Source: Plectrocnemia conspersa (lineage: Eukaryota; Arthropoda; Insecta; Trichoptera; Polycentropodidae). Taken from it: 64,000 bases of DNA. The stretch covers positions 276,571-340,570 of the forward strand of contig VTFK01000309.1 of the NCBI GenBank assembly GCA_009617715.1, written 5' to 3'. Under the pieces are notes generated by a model. It was not told where the DNA came from. It did not search any database and saw nothing but the letters and a program-made list of their open reading frames with translations. Made by a program: the position numbers and the translations under genes. Below, one piece after another: positions 50,101 to 60,252 of the stretch. Positions within the stretch are counted from its first letter, which is position 1; each line of letters opens with the position of its first letter.

Positions 50101-51443
50101 CGAAAATAAAAATAGTGATATTTGTTCAAATTTAAAAATCGTATAAAACCCAGAAAAAAATACTGTCTGATACAAACCAAATCAGAAACCCGTCAATTTG
50201 ACGGATTTCGTAAATTTAGTGTTAAGAGTAGGTATTGAAACAATACCAGACGACTGAAACTGAGTAGAAATTAGTGACAAACATTTATATACAAAACTAT
50301 TACTAGATGTCACTATGTAGCTTGGGCCAAGTGTTACTGTCAACAATTTGATTCGCAAATAAGAATGCAATTCAGCTGCTGGACTAAAAACACAGATCTG
50401 AATTATAATTTCAGCACCTTATTGACTATATTATTCTTTATCTGCTTTTTATCTTAATTTTAGAAATCTTCAGATCATCAACAAAAAGTAAAATACTAAC
50501 ATCTTTAAATAAGTTAATATAAAATTTATAATTTTTTTTAAATAACGAAGGTTAATAATTTTAATGATTAAAATTTAGAACTGTAAAATCAAATGTATAA
50601 TGAATATACTAACAGCTATGGTATCTAGAGTTTTTTAAACATGTACAAAAATAGGTCATTAGGTCATTTGGTGAGTATTCGAAAAAATATGTTTTAGTTG
50701 AAAGTGTTAAAAAGGTTAACCTATATACAAACAATTTTTAATGTTAGAACCATTGAGTAAAGAATATCAATATATTCTTTACTCTATGTTTGAAACCAAT
50801 ACGAATATATTACTATATTTATTTTTGATAATATTTTGTATGTGTGGGTGTGTGTATGTGTGTGTGGGTGTGTGTGTGTAATAATTACCGCATAGTGAAA
50901 TTGCGAATTGTACTCTCGGTCGTTGGCCCTGATCCTTCTTTCGGTCTCTGAAAAGACAAAAATGCGGATAAGAATCATTATATGCGGGGGGTGAAGGGTG
51001 TTGGTAACAGTGGGGGGGGGGGTAGTACCGCAGTTGTAGAAGGACTTGAAGTATTCGGAGCTAGCGCTAGGGCGAGGCCTAGGTCGCGAGACGGGCGCCG
51101 ATCGACGACGGCGCCCGACCGCCGTGCGAGCGCACCGCCGCCACACGACGAGCTTGCCCAGCACGGAGAGCAGCGAGTCTCTAAACGACCACCCTGGAGC
51201 GTCTTCCGCGTCGACGTCGGCGTCGGCGTCGCGGTCCGGAACGTCGACGTCCGCATCGGCGTCGTCGCACTCGCTGCTCAAATTGTTGACGGAAATGTTG
51301 ATGCTGAGCGGCTCCGCGTCGGGGGCCGCCGACCGGGGGGCGGCGCGCCGGCCTCGGTACCTGCGCCTCGCCGCCGGACCGTCGTCGTCGCTGTCGCGCA
51401 GCTCCAGAATCTCGAGCTCGACGGCGTCCGTGTCTTCGGGCAT
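38148..51443 (-). CDS. P4-ATPase phospholipid flippase, ATP8B class (23 exons)
   Basis: Moves phospholipids to the cytoplasmic leaflet, normally with a CDC50 subunit. Coding exons: 51443-51029, 50947-50889, 47302-47090, 47030-46825, 46758-46628, 46560-46361, 46293-46075, 46007-45899, 45809-45670, 44344-44102, 43947-43768, 43704-43420, 43342-43171, 43105-43001, 42940-42788, 42715-42529, 41485-41357, 41288-41137, 41065-40842, 40768-40543, 40472-40369, 40290-40117, 38558-38148. All are GT-AG and in phase; total 4437 nt, 1478 residues. Motifs: DGET (297-300), PISL instead of PEGL (473-476, P4 hallmark), DKTGT with phosphorylated D526, KGAD (774-777), TGDKQ (888-892), GDGAND (1089-1094). TM1-2 lie in exon 3, TM3-4 in exon 7, TM5-10 in exons 19-23. 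The tail block [14 protein letters not shown] closely matches vertebrate ATP8B2. The N-terminal 138 residues are acidic then Arg-rich and are extra relative to vertebrates. No frame breaks were seen. Confidence 0.93.
39774..39992. mobile_element. Foldback MITE in the last P4-ATPase intron
   Basis: Two arms of about 93 bp (39774-39866 and 39900-39992) are near-perfect inverted copies separated by a 33-nt loop; I count roughly eight mismatches. The outer ends read TAGTCTATTTATTTTCAAGA, flanked by TA on both sides, which suggests a TA target duplication as in Tc1/mariner-type MITEs. The arms include GTGCGCAAGAACATTGTTTA. It has no coding capacity. As part of the pre-mRNA it would form a long hairpin. 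Confidence 0.85.
44102..44344 (-). CDS. P4-ATPase exon 10: 81-codon phase-0 insertion exon
   Basis: The acceptor is ATGCACGTCCAG and the donor AAT|GTATGCACC. Length is 243 nt with both ends in phase 0, so including or skipping it keeps the frame between exon 9 (ending VVEVNE) and exon 11 (starting [11 protein letters not shown]). The product is polar and rich in Ser, Thr and Asn (for example [14 protein letters not shown]). It has no counterpart in vertebrate ATP8B2 as I remember it, where these flanks are nearly adjacent. It falls early in the nucleotide-binding domain, about 40 residues after DKTGT. Moderate GC content and an intact frame argue that it is coding. Confidence 0.65.
45004..45258 (-). 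mobile_element. MITE (pogo/Tc1-type ends), copy 1, P4-ATPase intron 9
   Basis: The plus strand starts GGAACCTCGACTTACGAG and ends CTCTTAAGTCAAGGCACCACTGTA. Inside are CGAGTAATTTGAGTTACGAG and a TTTTCCCCATTG segment. The same blocks occur in reverse-complement order at 49732-49952. Ends of the CAGTGG.ACCTTGACTTACGA type with a TA flank are characteristic of short Tc1/mariner/pogo-derived elements. It has no coding capacity. Confidence 0.72.
45853..45915 (-). repeat. 39-bp offset duplication carrying a second splice donor
   Basis: GACTCACCTAATTCCTCGTT, extending to AAG, occurs at 45853-45876 and again 39 bases on at 45892-45915. On the minus strand each copy is an exon end (LNEEL codons) plus the donor G|GTGAGTC. 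The second donor lies downstream in the intron and leaves a 50-nt intron. Its use would add 13 in-frame codons without a stop. Confidence 0.85.
48600..49300 (+). mobile_element. Decayed Tc1-like transposase remnant
   Basis: Broken plus-strand frames resemble the DDE domain of Tc1 transposases. TDESNFEIY (about 48834-48863) matches the segment holding the first catalytic aspartate. [16 protein letters not shown] (about 49033-49080) matches the QQDNDPKH segment holding the second. The region between is disrupted by stops, and the inverted terminal repeats were not found. It lies antisense inside the P4-ATPase intron. Confidence 0.65.
49732..49952 (+). mobile_element. MITE (pogo/Tc1-type ends), copy 2, inverted to copy 1
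   Basis: Starts CAGTGATCCTTGACTTGATC and ends CGTAAGTGAAAGTTCCACTG, flanked by TA on both sides. Inside, GAGCTCGTAACTCAAATTAC and TTTTCCCCATTGAAAT match copy 1 on the opposite strand. Confidence 0.78.
50836..50880. repeat. GT-rich microsatellite next to a P4-ATPase donor
   Basis: About 45 bases of TGTG/GGTG/TATG repeats end 8 bases before the exon 2 splice donor (exon end 50889). Transcribed from the minus strand it gives a CA-rich intron start, which can act as a splicing enhancer. Confidence 0.85.
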
Positions 51444-51860
51444 GGCTCGCGGCGCCCGCGACCCGACATCGGGGACGGCGGGGGGCGGAGGCCCGTTCCC
51501 GTCGCCCCCCGCGCCCCTGCCGCCGCGGTCTCTAATCTCACCGGCGGCCGGAGACCATGGGGCCCGCCGCTCACGTCCGCCGGGGTCGCGCCGCCTCCAC
51601 GCTGGGGTCCCTCATCGCCCGGGGGCGCGGCGCCCCGGATCGATACGGGGGGGGCGGCTAGCGCGGACGGTCGGGGCGCATCGCCGGAACCGGACGTCGA
51701 TCGGCGGAAGTCGCCGGAAAAGTCGCACAGAGGGCTCCGGAGCGGGGGTGTCGACCGGCGCCGCCGGCAAAGCAGGGAGCTGCCGAAGGGCGCCCCTGGC
51801 GGAAAACTCGCGAACTCGGGAAAAGCGTCGCGCGCCGATTCGAACCAACGAGCGCTATTA
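51000..51860. promoter_or_regulatory. CpG-rich first-exon/promoter island of the P4-ATPase
   Basis: An 850-base block of very high GC and CpG content in an AT-rich region. It spans the long first coding exon (51443-51029) and about 400 bases upstream, where the 5' UTR and promoter should lie. Long open frames on all strands here (for example 51278-51901 minus and 50982-51896 plus) are expected from the lack of AT-rich stop codons. I treat them as shadows. Confidence 0.6.
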
Positions 51861-51901
51861 GTAGGGATTTTGCTCGTTTTTTTTTTTAAATGTTGAGTCA
51901 C

Positions 51902-52676
51902 GGAAAGGTCCTTAACCTTTAATTATCCAACGGCATCACATTAATGACAATAGTGGTTTTCTCGTGTTAATCTTCGTTGTACTATATAGTAATTTTTATT
52001 ATGAAAACGTTATGAAAGCTGCTGATTTGTTAAGCAAAATATAACAATGAACGGTGCTAGATTAAACATAATTATATAACAGCTGATCATTTAAAAAAAA
52101 TAATGCCCTAATGCCCTGTAAGCAATAGTCCACTTAAGCAATCTTCCTGTGAACAATGTTCGTGTGACCAATTGCATGTAACCAATAGTCCGTTCACCTA
52201 CTATATATACTTATGATATCCAAAAAGTATTATATTTAAGCTGAAAACACAGCCATATTAACGAATACTTAGTCTTAAATTACAGAAGGCTTTTGATACA
52301 ATTAAACAGATTTTTCAAGAGTAGAAAATAAAAAAGAGTCAATAATATTTACGAGGAAATATTACTACCCCGTTCAAAGTAAATTAAGTAGTAGTATAGA
52401 ATGCAAACCGAGCATTAGATGCTTCTGTGTATGGAATCGCTTTGCATAACTTCGTCGTCATCTTATAAAGTAAATCGAGCATTAAATTTCTGTGTGCATA
52501 CTTAAGCTTAAATTTAGCTTGCCGCAATTGTGATCATTAGACGCACATTTTTAGAACATTGCGTTAATCACAAAAATAAAATTACAATATACTAAAATGT
52601 TTAAAATAATGCTATACAAATACATTGATATATTTAGACACAACACACAAATATTTAATTGGAAAAATTAAATATC
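51902..52676. other. Noncoding, with a CAAT-motif array
   Basis: Upstream of the long first exon and inside the intron of the short isoform. Besides the array listed next, GAGCATTAGATGCTTCTGTG and GAGCATTAAATTTCTGTG (about 52407 and 52478) are a diverged tandem duplication. No gene is seen. Confidence 0.45.
52103..52200. repeat. Degenerate short tandem array with AACAAT/ACCAAT cores
   Basis: Five successive units of about 14-17 bases: CTGTAAGCAATAGTCCA, CTTAAGCAATCTTC, CTGTGAACAATGTTC, GTGTGACCAATTGC and ATGTAACCAATAGTCC. The shared core is GTRAVCAAT. Confidence 0.6.
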
Positions 52677-53291
52677 AGATGATCAAATTCGAGTTTCCTA
52701 TGTTGGCAGCACTGTAAATCAATAATCACGCGTGTTCAAAATGTCCAATGTTAATTTACAAAAACATATTTACGAAATGGATTGCTTAACCACCGCTCAA
52801 CATATTAAAATTGTTCAATTTTTTTACAGAAATAACAATTCTGTACGAAATGTGTTTCGATATTTACGGGAAGATTATGGTCAATTTAATCCTGTTTTTT
52901 GATCGAAGAAAATTGAAGAGACAGGAAGCGTTGGAGACAGGGTAAGGCCTGTGCATTATCGTGGCGCCCTTTCAGCTTTTTGGGCTTTTCTTATGGTTCC
53001 CTTTGGACTTGCACCCGTATAAAATTGAGATAACACAAGAACTGAAGCCCAGAGACCATGGACAGCGAAGAATTTACGCTGATTGGGTGTTATAGCAGCA
53101 GGAAGTTAATGTTTCTTCTCTGATGAGGCACATTTCCACCTCTCTGTATGTTAATAAACACAATTTCCGCATATAGGGCGAGGAAAACCTCATGTGATTC
53201 ATGAGAGAGCATTACATGTCAAAAAAGTGACTGATATTCCTAAATTTGTTTTTTTTTAACTAAAGTTCGGAAACATAAGTTGGATCACTCT
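52677..53291 (+). mobile_element. Mariner-like element, internally deleted and broken
   Basis: The plus-strand frame from 52741 (start MSNVNLQKH) gives an N-terminal helix-turn-helix region of the DUF4817 type common in insect mariner-like proteins (TTAQHIKIVQFFYRNN). It hits a stop after about 53 codons. Later pieces read YKIEITQELKPRDHGQRR, YADWV, YVNKHNFRI, and GEENPHVIHERALHVKKVT, matching the mariner catalytic region. A middle segment is missing. Imperfect inverted ends GATCAAATTCGAGTTTCC and GGAAACATAAGTTGGATC mark approximate boundaries. It is inactive. Confidence 0.75.
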
Positions 53292-54579
53292 TTACAAGCA
53301 CACATTCCTTGGAGGCAGTAGTATAGATATCATGGTTACAGATCTTTAGCTGAATGTATTTAAATTGGTATTATTATATATTTAAATTGGTATTTTTCAC
53401 TATATATTACAATAATCAATTATAAACATATAACTGGCTAGAAACTAGTGTTTTATCTAAAACTAAGATTGTGAAAATGAATTATAATAATAACGAATGG
53501 TTCAATATCGAACTATTCCAGAGAAAAAGGGTAGTAATATGAGATTATGCACTGTATGCCGATCTAAAACTGGAGGACATATTAAAATATCAAACCTTGT
53601 TTGTTCTTGATTTAAAAAATGTTTTCAACTGAATCATTGTCCTTGGTTACCAAAACAATTATTTATTAATCACTATATAACAAAGGAAAAAATAACGAAA
53701 AGATGACATTTCAAAGTGTTGATTTTTCTAGTTTTCAACGTTACTATAAAATGCAGTTACAAATCCACAACATATTTTATGAACGACAGTGAGCTATAAC
53801 TACGTATGACACGTTGCTAGTAGGAGAGCAGCTTATGTTTGATCGATTACCTTAAAAATATCCCAAAAAAAGTTGTTTATTTCAGATGGATGCAACTGAC
53901 GTAACATATAAGCTCAGTTACGTTCAGTGACTATGCAAATGAAAATTACATAAGCATCCAAGTTATTTATAGAAAAAGGAAGCTGATTTGGTGCATTCAG
54001 CACAAACATGTGTTTAACTCTCCTGATTACATCGCACGAGCGCAAATGCTACATCCGTAGAATCTTTATTGCTTAAATAAAATTATATTTCAATTTTGAT
54101 CAAATCCACTATTTTTAAATGTACGACAATCAGTATTTGCTTAATTGAAATGTGCATTTTACATTAGATTTTATAAAAAAAATAGGGATATTAATAAGTG
54201 ACCGTGAAAATGAAAAAGTTATAGAACATAAAAATATCACTGAGTATCCGAATTCACATAAAAGCAATATTTTATTACGTTCCCCCGTATATATTTAGAG
54301 GTGTTGTGAAGTATCTCTTCGAAAAAATATATAATATAACGATAAAAATATTTTGTATTTAAACATGATTCATAACACATCAAAAGAGTTTCGTATGCAT
54401 TTTATGTTGATAATATTACTCATTAGTAACATGATATTCTTTCGTAATCTTATGTATCATGATAAAATATAATACAACTATAATAAAAATCGATTATTCA
54501 GTAACGAACTTGAGAAGTTCTTCGCTAATCAGCAAAACTTTCTCGCACAAGAAAATTAAAAAAAGAGTAACATTCTTAC
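53292..54579. other. AT-rich noncoding (intron of the short P4-ATPase isoform)
   Basis: No domain or repeat was recognised. The only frames are short and AT-driven. Confidence 0.45.
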
Positions 54580-54613
54580 CTTGTCCGTGTGTTTTGTTCG
54601 ATGACTTTCCCAT
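54580..54613 (-). CDS. Alternative short first coding exon of the P4-ATPase
   Basis: ATG at 54613 encodes MGKSSNKTHGQ and ends in phase 1 at a consensus donor (CAAG|GTAAGAATG). Joined to exon 2 (50947, starting AG ACC GAA) it gives [20 protein letters not shown] in frame, exactly as the long first exon does. The resulting short N-terminus is about the length of vertebrate ATP8B2's, which strengthens the call. Total length with exon 10 would be about 1351 residues. The upstream sequence has CpG-containing tracts and a two-codon upstream ORF (ATG TCG TAA, near 54665-54657). Confidence 0.6.
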
Positions 54614-54774
54614 GTCGATGTCGATGTTTGCTGTTGTCGACGATGACCCCGACGATTACGACATTGTGCTTTCGACGATCACAGCGTGTGTATTATTTTA
54701 TATTATATAATAATTATTTTTAAAATCAACGACAATTGTGCTTTCGTTACTGATTGTGCTCGATTATTGCTGAT

Positions 54775-54790
54775 CCGTCGCCGGCGACGG
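54775..54790. repeat. Perfect 16-bp GC palindrome
   Basis: CCGTCGCCGGCGACGG, upstream of the alternative first exon on the minus strand. It is a possible regulatory site in the 5' UTR or promoter. Confidence 0.6.
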
Positions 54791-54844
54791 TCGACAAATC
54801 AATATAACGAAATATGTATACTTTTTAAAAGGACACTTGCGTGT

Positions 54845-54863
54845 ATATATATATATATATATA
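54845..54863. repeat. (TA)n microsatellite
   Basis: A short uninterrupted TA run followed by TAATAATAAATATA. Confidence 0.85.
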
Positions 54864-54999
54864 ATAATAAATATATGTAACAAATATATTCAATAACACT
54901 AATAAGACACTTTCAGTTTATTCAATAACGTCCGTAAATTTTATATTGTGTAAATTTATATATAAACTTTTATTATTATTATTATATAAGGCAAACGCG

Positions 55000-55360
55000 G
55001 CGTTGTACGGTTTGTTGCGACGAATTGACTATATTATTACAGCGTGTCGTTAGTAAATTGTTCGTATAAAAAATAAATCAGCTTTTCATCACTCAGTCCG
55101 CTTTGAGTTATTTTATAGGATCATCTGTTGAAACTGTCGCTGACTTCTTCAGATCGACGACGGTGACGATATGGAATGTGAAAATCTTCGGGTCTTCCTT
55201 TCTTCCCGATGGCGGACGAGTGCGAGTCGCCAGACTTCATCGCGGCGAGGGGGCGCGGGCGGAGCGCTGGGGGGGCGCCCGGCCCGAGGCCTCATGTGCC
55301 TTTGAGGCGCTGCACTTCTACACTTCACTGGTTTGTCAGGATTTCTGTAACAAAACAAAG
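55000..55360. promoter_or_regulatory. CpG-rich block, possible further 5' exon or promoter
   Basis: A second GC-rich island about 0.6 kb upstream of the short first exon. The minus strand has an acceptor-like TTTTGTTACAG at 55346-55356, then ATG at 55240 opening a 39-codon frame (MKSGDSHSSAIGKKG...). No donor in the phase of exon 2 was found. The plus strand also has a well-placed ATG (CCGATGGCGG, 55209-55211) opening MADECESPDFIAARG. I cannot decide the strand or whether it is translated. It is most simply a distal promoter/5' UTR of the P4-ATPase or of a divergent gene. Confidence 0.35.
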
Positions 55361-55499
55361 AGATTAATGAATATTGTGCACCTTCGAATGAAATTTTTTT
55401 TTAAATCAGTAAACAGTTCTAGATCAGTTATATTTTGTATACATTTTTTTAATATAATTAGTTCCATTTATAACTTTTCTCCCTAAATTTGGGAACACA

Positions 55500-58400
55500 G
55501 TTCTTTACAAGAATATATACTTCACTGATACATAATTTACATATACGTAATGTTTACTATCATCATACAACTGTGGGTGTTTATAAACAATAGATTTAGA
55601 AATCATCAAAACAGCATTAGTATATCCAACTAACATTATAAATCCGCAAAAACACACAGAACTTTCGAAAGCCATCAAATACCACAAGAAATTATTAAAC
55701 ACTTTTCTAGATAAGCTTTAAAACTCGTTTAGAAAACACTAACGGATAAGCATTGTTTGAATTATCTTTTGTAAGTATCAGACGATAGCCCAAATAAAGA
55801 GCATTTATCCAGCTTTCACTAAACGGGGTGATTTGGAAGTTGAGTTATACCATAATGGAATTGACTCTCAATTTCTTTAGTCTCCTATTTGTCAAAGCTC
55901 GAAGGATCGCATTACCAATTACTGGCAACCAACGACGACTACAGTAGCTACTCTCAAACACGAATCACTAGCAATCTCTCAACGACCACAGCAAAGAATC
56001 GACACGAATCATCAATCTACATTTTTTATAATGTACAAAAAACTGTTTTTGCGGCGTCCAGCTAGCTGCAAAAGTCACACTACTATGCATGAATCTCAAA
56101 ACAACAAATAAACAAAGCTAATTTAAGTATTTCTAATAAAGCAAAATCGAGAGCTTTTTGAAAATTCCTAGAAAAAAAATAAACATTCTAAAGCCTAGCA
56201 AGAAAATATAAAGAGATAGCTACATAATAAATCGAAATATCATCACCACCTGATTTTCTTCGATTGGTACCAAATTATGTGCAATAAATCATTTTTTCAT
56301 TTTCTAAACTACGTAGTTTCTCTATAAATACACTTTTTATTTACAGTAGAAACAGTTTAAAACATAATACAATTTATGAGTACATCGCTGAAACGCAATA
56401 AATCCATAAATCAGAAATTGCGGTAATTATTATGGAAAATATTTCATGCTCTAGTATTTATTTTCAATATACACTATAATAAATTATTTTAAAGTAACGT
56501 ACTTATATGTCTAACCTTGGAGGTTGCATTGAAATCACTATGAAATAACAACACAGTTTTCCTGTCTGTCTTTTCTCGGCTACTCATTAAAATCACTATG
56601 TAATAATCTTATTTATATATCAATTTTATTTTTGTATAAAAAGCATTATTATCTATAAATAAGGATATAGATATATCTAGCACATGTAAAGTCTATTAAA
56701 AATATATATATATAACTAAACATTAGGTAATACCTGATGACATAATAATTCAGTAAACTAGTCGATTAAAACTGTAAAATTGACAGCATAATGAATATTT
56801 AATATTAGACAGTCAAAAGTAAATTTAATTAACAATTATATATGTATATTAAACGAAAATAACAGGTACATAAAAATAATAATCATTACATTGTTATTTT
56901 TTGTTCTAGTTAATCTATATTTAATTTCACAAACAAACTGCAGAAAGTTATAAACATCAAATATATGTATATTATATAACAGACGATCATTCCTTACGTA
57001 CTAAATTTTAATGGTTAAATAATATGCACTTTTCAATTGTAATTGTAGTTTGTGTCTGTATAAATGCACTATCAAATGGCATTTTCTCATACTATACCAT
57101 AATTGTACCTTAATTGAGCGCTTATGCCATTGTAGCAATATATATTACAAAGTGGTAATAAATGCACTTTTAAAACGTTCTGGAAAGTCATATCCATAAT
57201 ATAAGAAAGAGATCGATTTTTATTACGAAATATTAAATACGTACAGTGCCCCTGTGGAAACCAAAACACCTGACGACAGGTGTATTTAACTAAATTGACC
57301 TAATTAAAAGATCGAACTACCAAAGCTTTCTACAAATTTGTCTGGTTCATTGTAAATGTTAATTACATGGTCCGGTGGAAAACCAACCTTCAAAATGAAC
57401 GAAAACGAACCGAAGCGGCAACTGTACTCGATGAAAATGCTCCTACAATGTATAGATTATTGATATGACATTGTCATAAATTAAATATGCGTTTTCAATA
57501 CGGTCAAGTAAAAGTATTCATAAGACATGTTTCATAAACACAACAAAAACTTGATCGTTAATTACGAGTTCAATAATACACCCATTTATAATTTTCACGA
57601 GAAAGTATGCTACGTGTACACCGAATAAGTAATTTATTGTACTATATATGTGTATTTAAATAATAATTTTAACTGGAACGTATCTTCGCTGTGCGTTGTG
57701 TGCATTCAATCTGCATATTCAACTGTGGTAATTACATGATAATAATATATTACAAATCGTTATTTACATATATGGGCTAATGATAAACTAAAAAGTATAA
57801 TAAATATTGTATTCAAAAATGATATTTTAAACTGTACTGCACAAATTACGCCATTTACTATCTGAGTATCATTTATTTTCGGATTATGTATGAGTGATGA
57901 TGATGTATTGTCCATATTATATCCAAGTGTAAACCTAATTTGAGAATTCGCGACGCAAGAAATCACGAAGATCGCCAAACGGCCACCTGCCAACTTAAAC
58001 TGGTATTCCTCTAGTAAGGTTAATCACTCTCGTTTAAAAATAAGAACTCGAAAGTAGAATAAATGCATAATCTGCATACAAATAATAATCGAAACACTGA
58101 CCAAAATCATAATATAAAAACGCTTACATTTGCATTGTTATAAAAAATCTGACCTCGGCAAAATATACCGATTGATCAATTGAATGTCTTCGAAAAAAAA
58201 TATTACACAGTAACATCGTAAACATTGAAAAATAAATGTAAAGTTAATATATGCAACAATTACTAGTAGCTTTATAGTTTACAGTATTACAAAAAGTATG
58301 TACATATAATTATTATATATTAAATTATTATGTTTTGAAAATCTTGACGTACATACTGTATGTGTTACAGTGAATGTATAATACCAGTGAAAATATATTT

Positions 58401-58590
58401 TCAGTGCCATTTCACTGAAATCATATCATTTTACGAGCGTGAAACGAAAAAAGCGACGCCATTAGCGAATTTCGTTTCGAAAAATAGTAGAGCACCACCT
58501 GTAACGCTGTAACTGTGTGATCATCCGCGTAGTGTATAATTACAATTTCAATGACATTTCCAAAAAAAAATAAATCAATTGTATGATACA
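55500..58590. other. AT-rich noncoding
   Basis: No gene is recognised. The minus-strand frame 57760-57993 starts at a TTG, not ATG, and lacks a recognisable domain. A cluster of TTCAGTGA/TCACTGAA-type short inverted motifs lies at 58380-58440. A GAAACGAAA...TTTCGTTTC inverted pair lies at 58440-58482. Confidence 0.4.
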
Positions 58591-58597
58591 TTTTAAC

Positions 58598-58810
58598 CGC
58601 CCTAGTTAGTGAATTAATATACTAGCGAAAATACACCTTCATTGAAAAATACAAATTTACCGTAACAGTTGCGAAACGTCAATTTACTGTTCAAACCCAA
58701 ACCTAACATAAACTAATTAACCAAACCCAACTTGAAATGAAAATTTTAAGACTAACTATAGTATTATTCGCAACTGCAAATTGAGTTTCATCGACAATTC
58801 ACTAGGGCCA
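58598..58810. repeat. Imperfect foldback sequence
   Basis: Outer ends CCCTAGTTAGTGAATT and AATTCACTAGGG are inverted. Inner segments CAGTTGCGAA and TTCGCAACTG are also inverted. A direct repeat of GAAAAATACAAATTTACCGT follows at 58894-58915 as GAAAAATACACATTCGCCGT. The structure suggests a small DNA-transposon derivative with internal repeats. Confidence 0.5.
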
Positions 58811-60113
58811 ATCAGTTAAATTATATTCGGATATTATTCCACCGAAACGGTTAATGAAATTATATTTATTTAGTGAAAATAAAACTTAACTGAAAAATAC
58901 ACATTCGCCGTTACATATATATATATTCGTATATAGGAATAAATCGATTGTTCGATTGCTTCTGGGAGTTTTCTAACAATACATCTACAATGTGTGAAAA
59001 TCGTAAACGAACTAATAAACACGTCCTTTCATCTTCCAATCACAACTCAATGAAGACAAGTACATAAATCATACACGATATGCACTCACATGAACGTTGA
59101 GAAGTTCTTATTAAAAAGTCATAACACCCGTTATCAACAAGGTAAAGTTTCAACATCAGTCACACACACACAGAAAGAAACAAAGCACGCAAATTGTGCA
59201 TAATATTCGTACACGTACATCAGACGGGGTTAATTAATTATTTTCACGTCACGTTAATTACCATCAATTAGCGCGTGTGACGAACAAATCTGACGCGTCA
59301 CGACACTATCGATTGTATATGGTTATAAGAATACAGAAAAACATGACGGGAGATGACCTCGTAAAAAAACACACGAAATGCTCGTCACTGTAGCAAAAAC
59401 ATCAACGACAACCGCGTAAAACTGGATCGATTTGAAAGTTAGAGACAGTTGTGTTTCTTTATATCCATAGTGCAGGAAGTGTTGTTACATAATAAAATGG
59501 ATGACAGGACGTATATGTGCATTTTAAGACATTAAGACACATGAAAAAATAATTAGCGAAACTCAATATCTTAAACAATGCAACAATCATCCATGATATC
59601 ACATACGACTGATGTATTCTGAAAGCTTCATATGTGTGTTAATGTCGCCAAGGTTGTGAAATCGGGATTTCCCGCATGTCCTTACACTACATACTATGAA
59701 ACGCGATAAAAATTAAAATACATGACCATTTTTTTATCGTTTTGCGCTCCCTTATTGGTCAAAATTCGGTTTAGATATGCTTCATTCGATTCTCACTCAT
59801 TGTACGTCGTAATATTGTTATAAAAAGTCTTAATATGAACGGTGACGGCACCACTTTATTGCTTTTGACGTGAATTTAAACAGGAACGTCATTTGGTACA
59901 GTGGTAAGTGGGAACATTTTTCTCTCTTGAATTCGGCCGGAAAATACATGTCATTTATTGAAATACTATGAATCCTAATAAAATCGAAATATTAAAAAAA
60001 CGACCATTGACTTGCCAACTTTTGCCCCCCCCCCCTCCATGAGAAAAAGCTGAAATGACGTTCCTGGGCTAAAACTCCTAACCATAAGCGACTACTGAAC
60101 GAAAGCTAGCTGC
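58811..60113. other. Intergenic, no gene seen
   Basis: Segments 59200-59420 and 59640-59900 are of higher complexity, but no coding frame or known element was recognised. A C run of about eleven bases lies near 60026. Confidence 0.4.
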
Positions 60114-60252
60114 TAGTGGGTGCTGTTCCCATTGAATTTTTCAAACCCGGGAATTGGGATTGAAAATTCGGACATTTCTATATTTTCTCCTCCCGGTTTT
60201 AAAGCGTGAATCCCGGGAGTCGGGATTATGAAAATTAGAAAAGGACCCACTG
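60114..60252. mobile_element. hAT-type MITE with 8-bp target duplication
   Basis: A 139-bp element with ends TAGTGGGTGCTGTTCCC and (reverse complement of the right end) CAGTGGGTCCTTTTC. It is flanked by CTAGCTGC (60106-60113) and CTGGCTGC (60253-60260), an 8-bp duplication with one mismatch, as hAT elements make. Inside, CCCGGGAATTGGGATTGAAA and CCCGGGAGTCGGGATTATGA form a diverged direct repeat. Confidence 0.75.

Larger units (their letters stand above)
47303..50888 (-). other. Large P4-ATPase intron 2
   Basis: A 3.6-kb AT-rich intron between the short exon 2 and exon 3. It contains the Tc1 remnant, the second pogo/Tc1-type MITE and a GT-rich microsatellite just before exon 2's donor, each listed separately. 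Elsewhere (47340-48590, 49960-50780) I see no coding signal. Confidence 0.7.

Noticed and set aside
51046..51861. Plus-strand open frames of 271 and 304 codons
   Set aside because: They lie in the CpG island opposite the P4-ATPase first exon. High GC removes stop codons and the composition is repetitive Arg/Gly/Pro/Ala without domains.
57760..57993. Small protein with a signal-like start
   Set aside because: The frame begins at TTG, not ATG, with no in-frame ATG before the middle of the frame, and no supporting splice structure.
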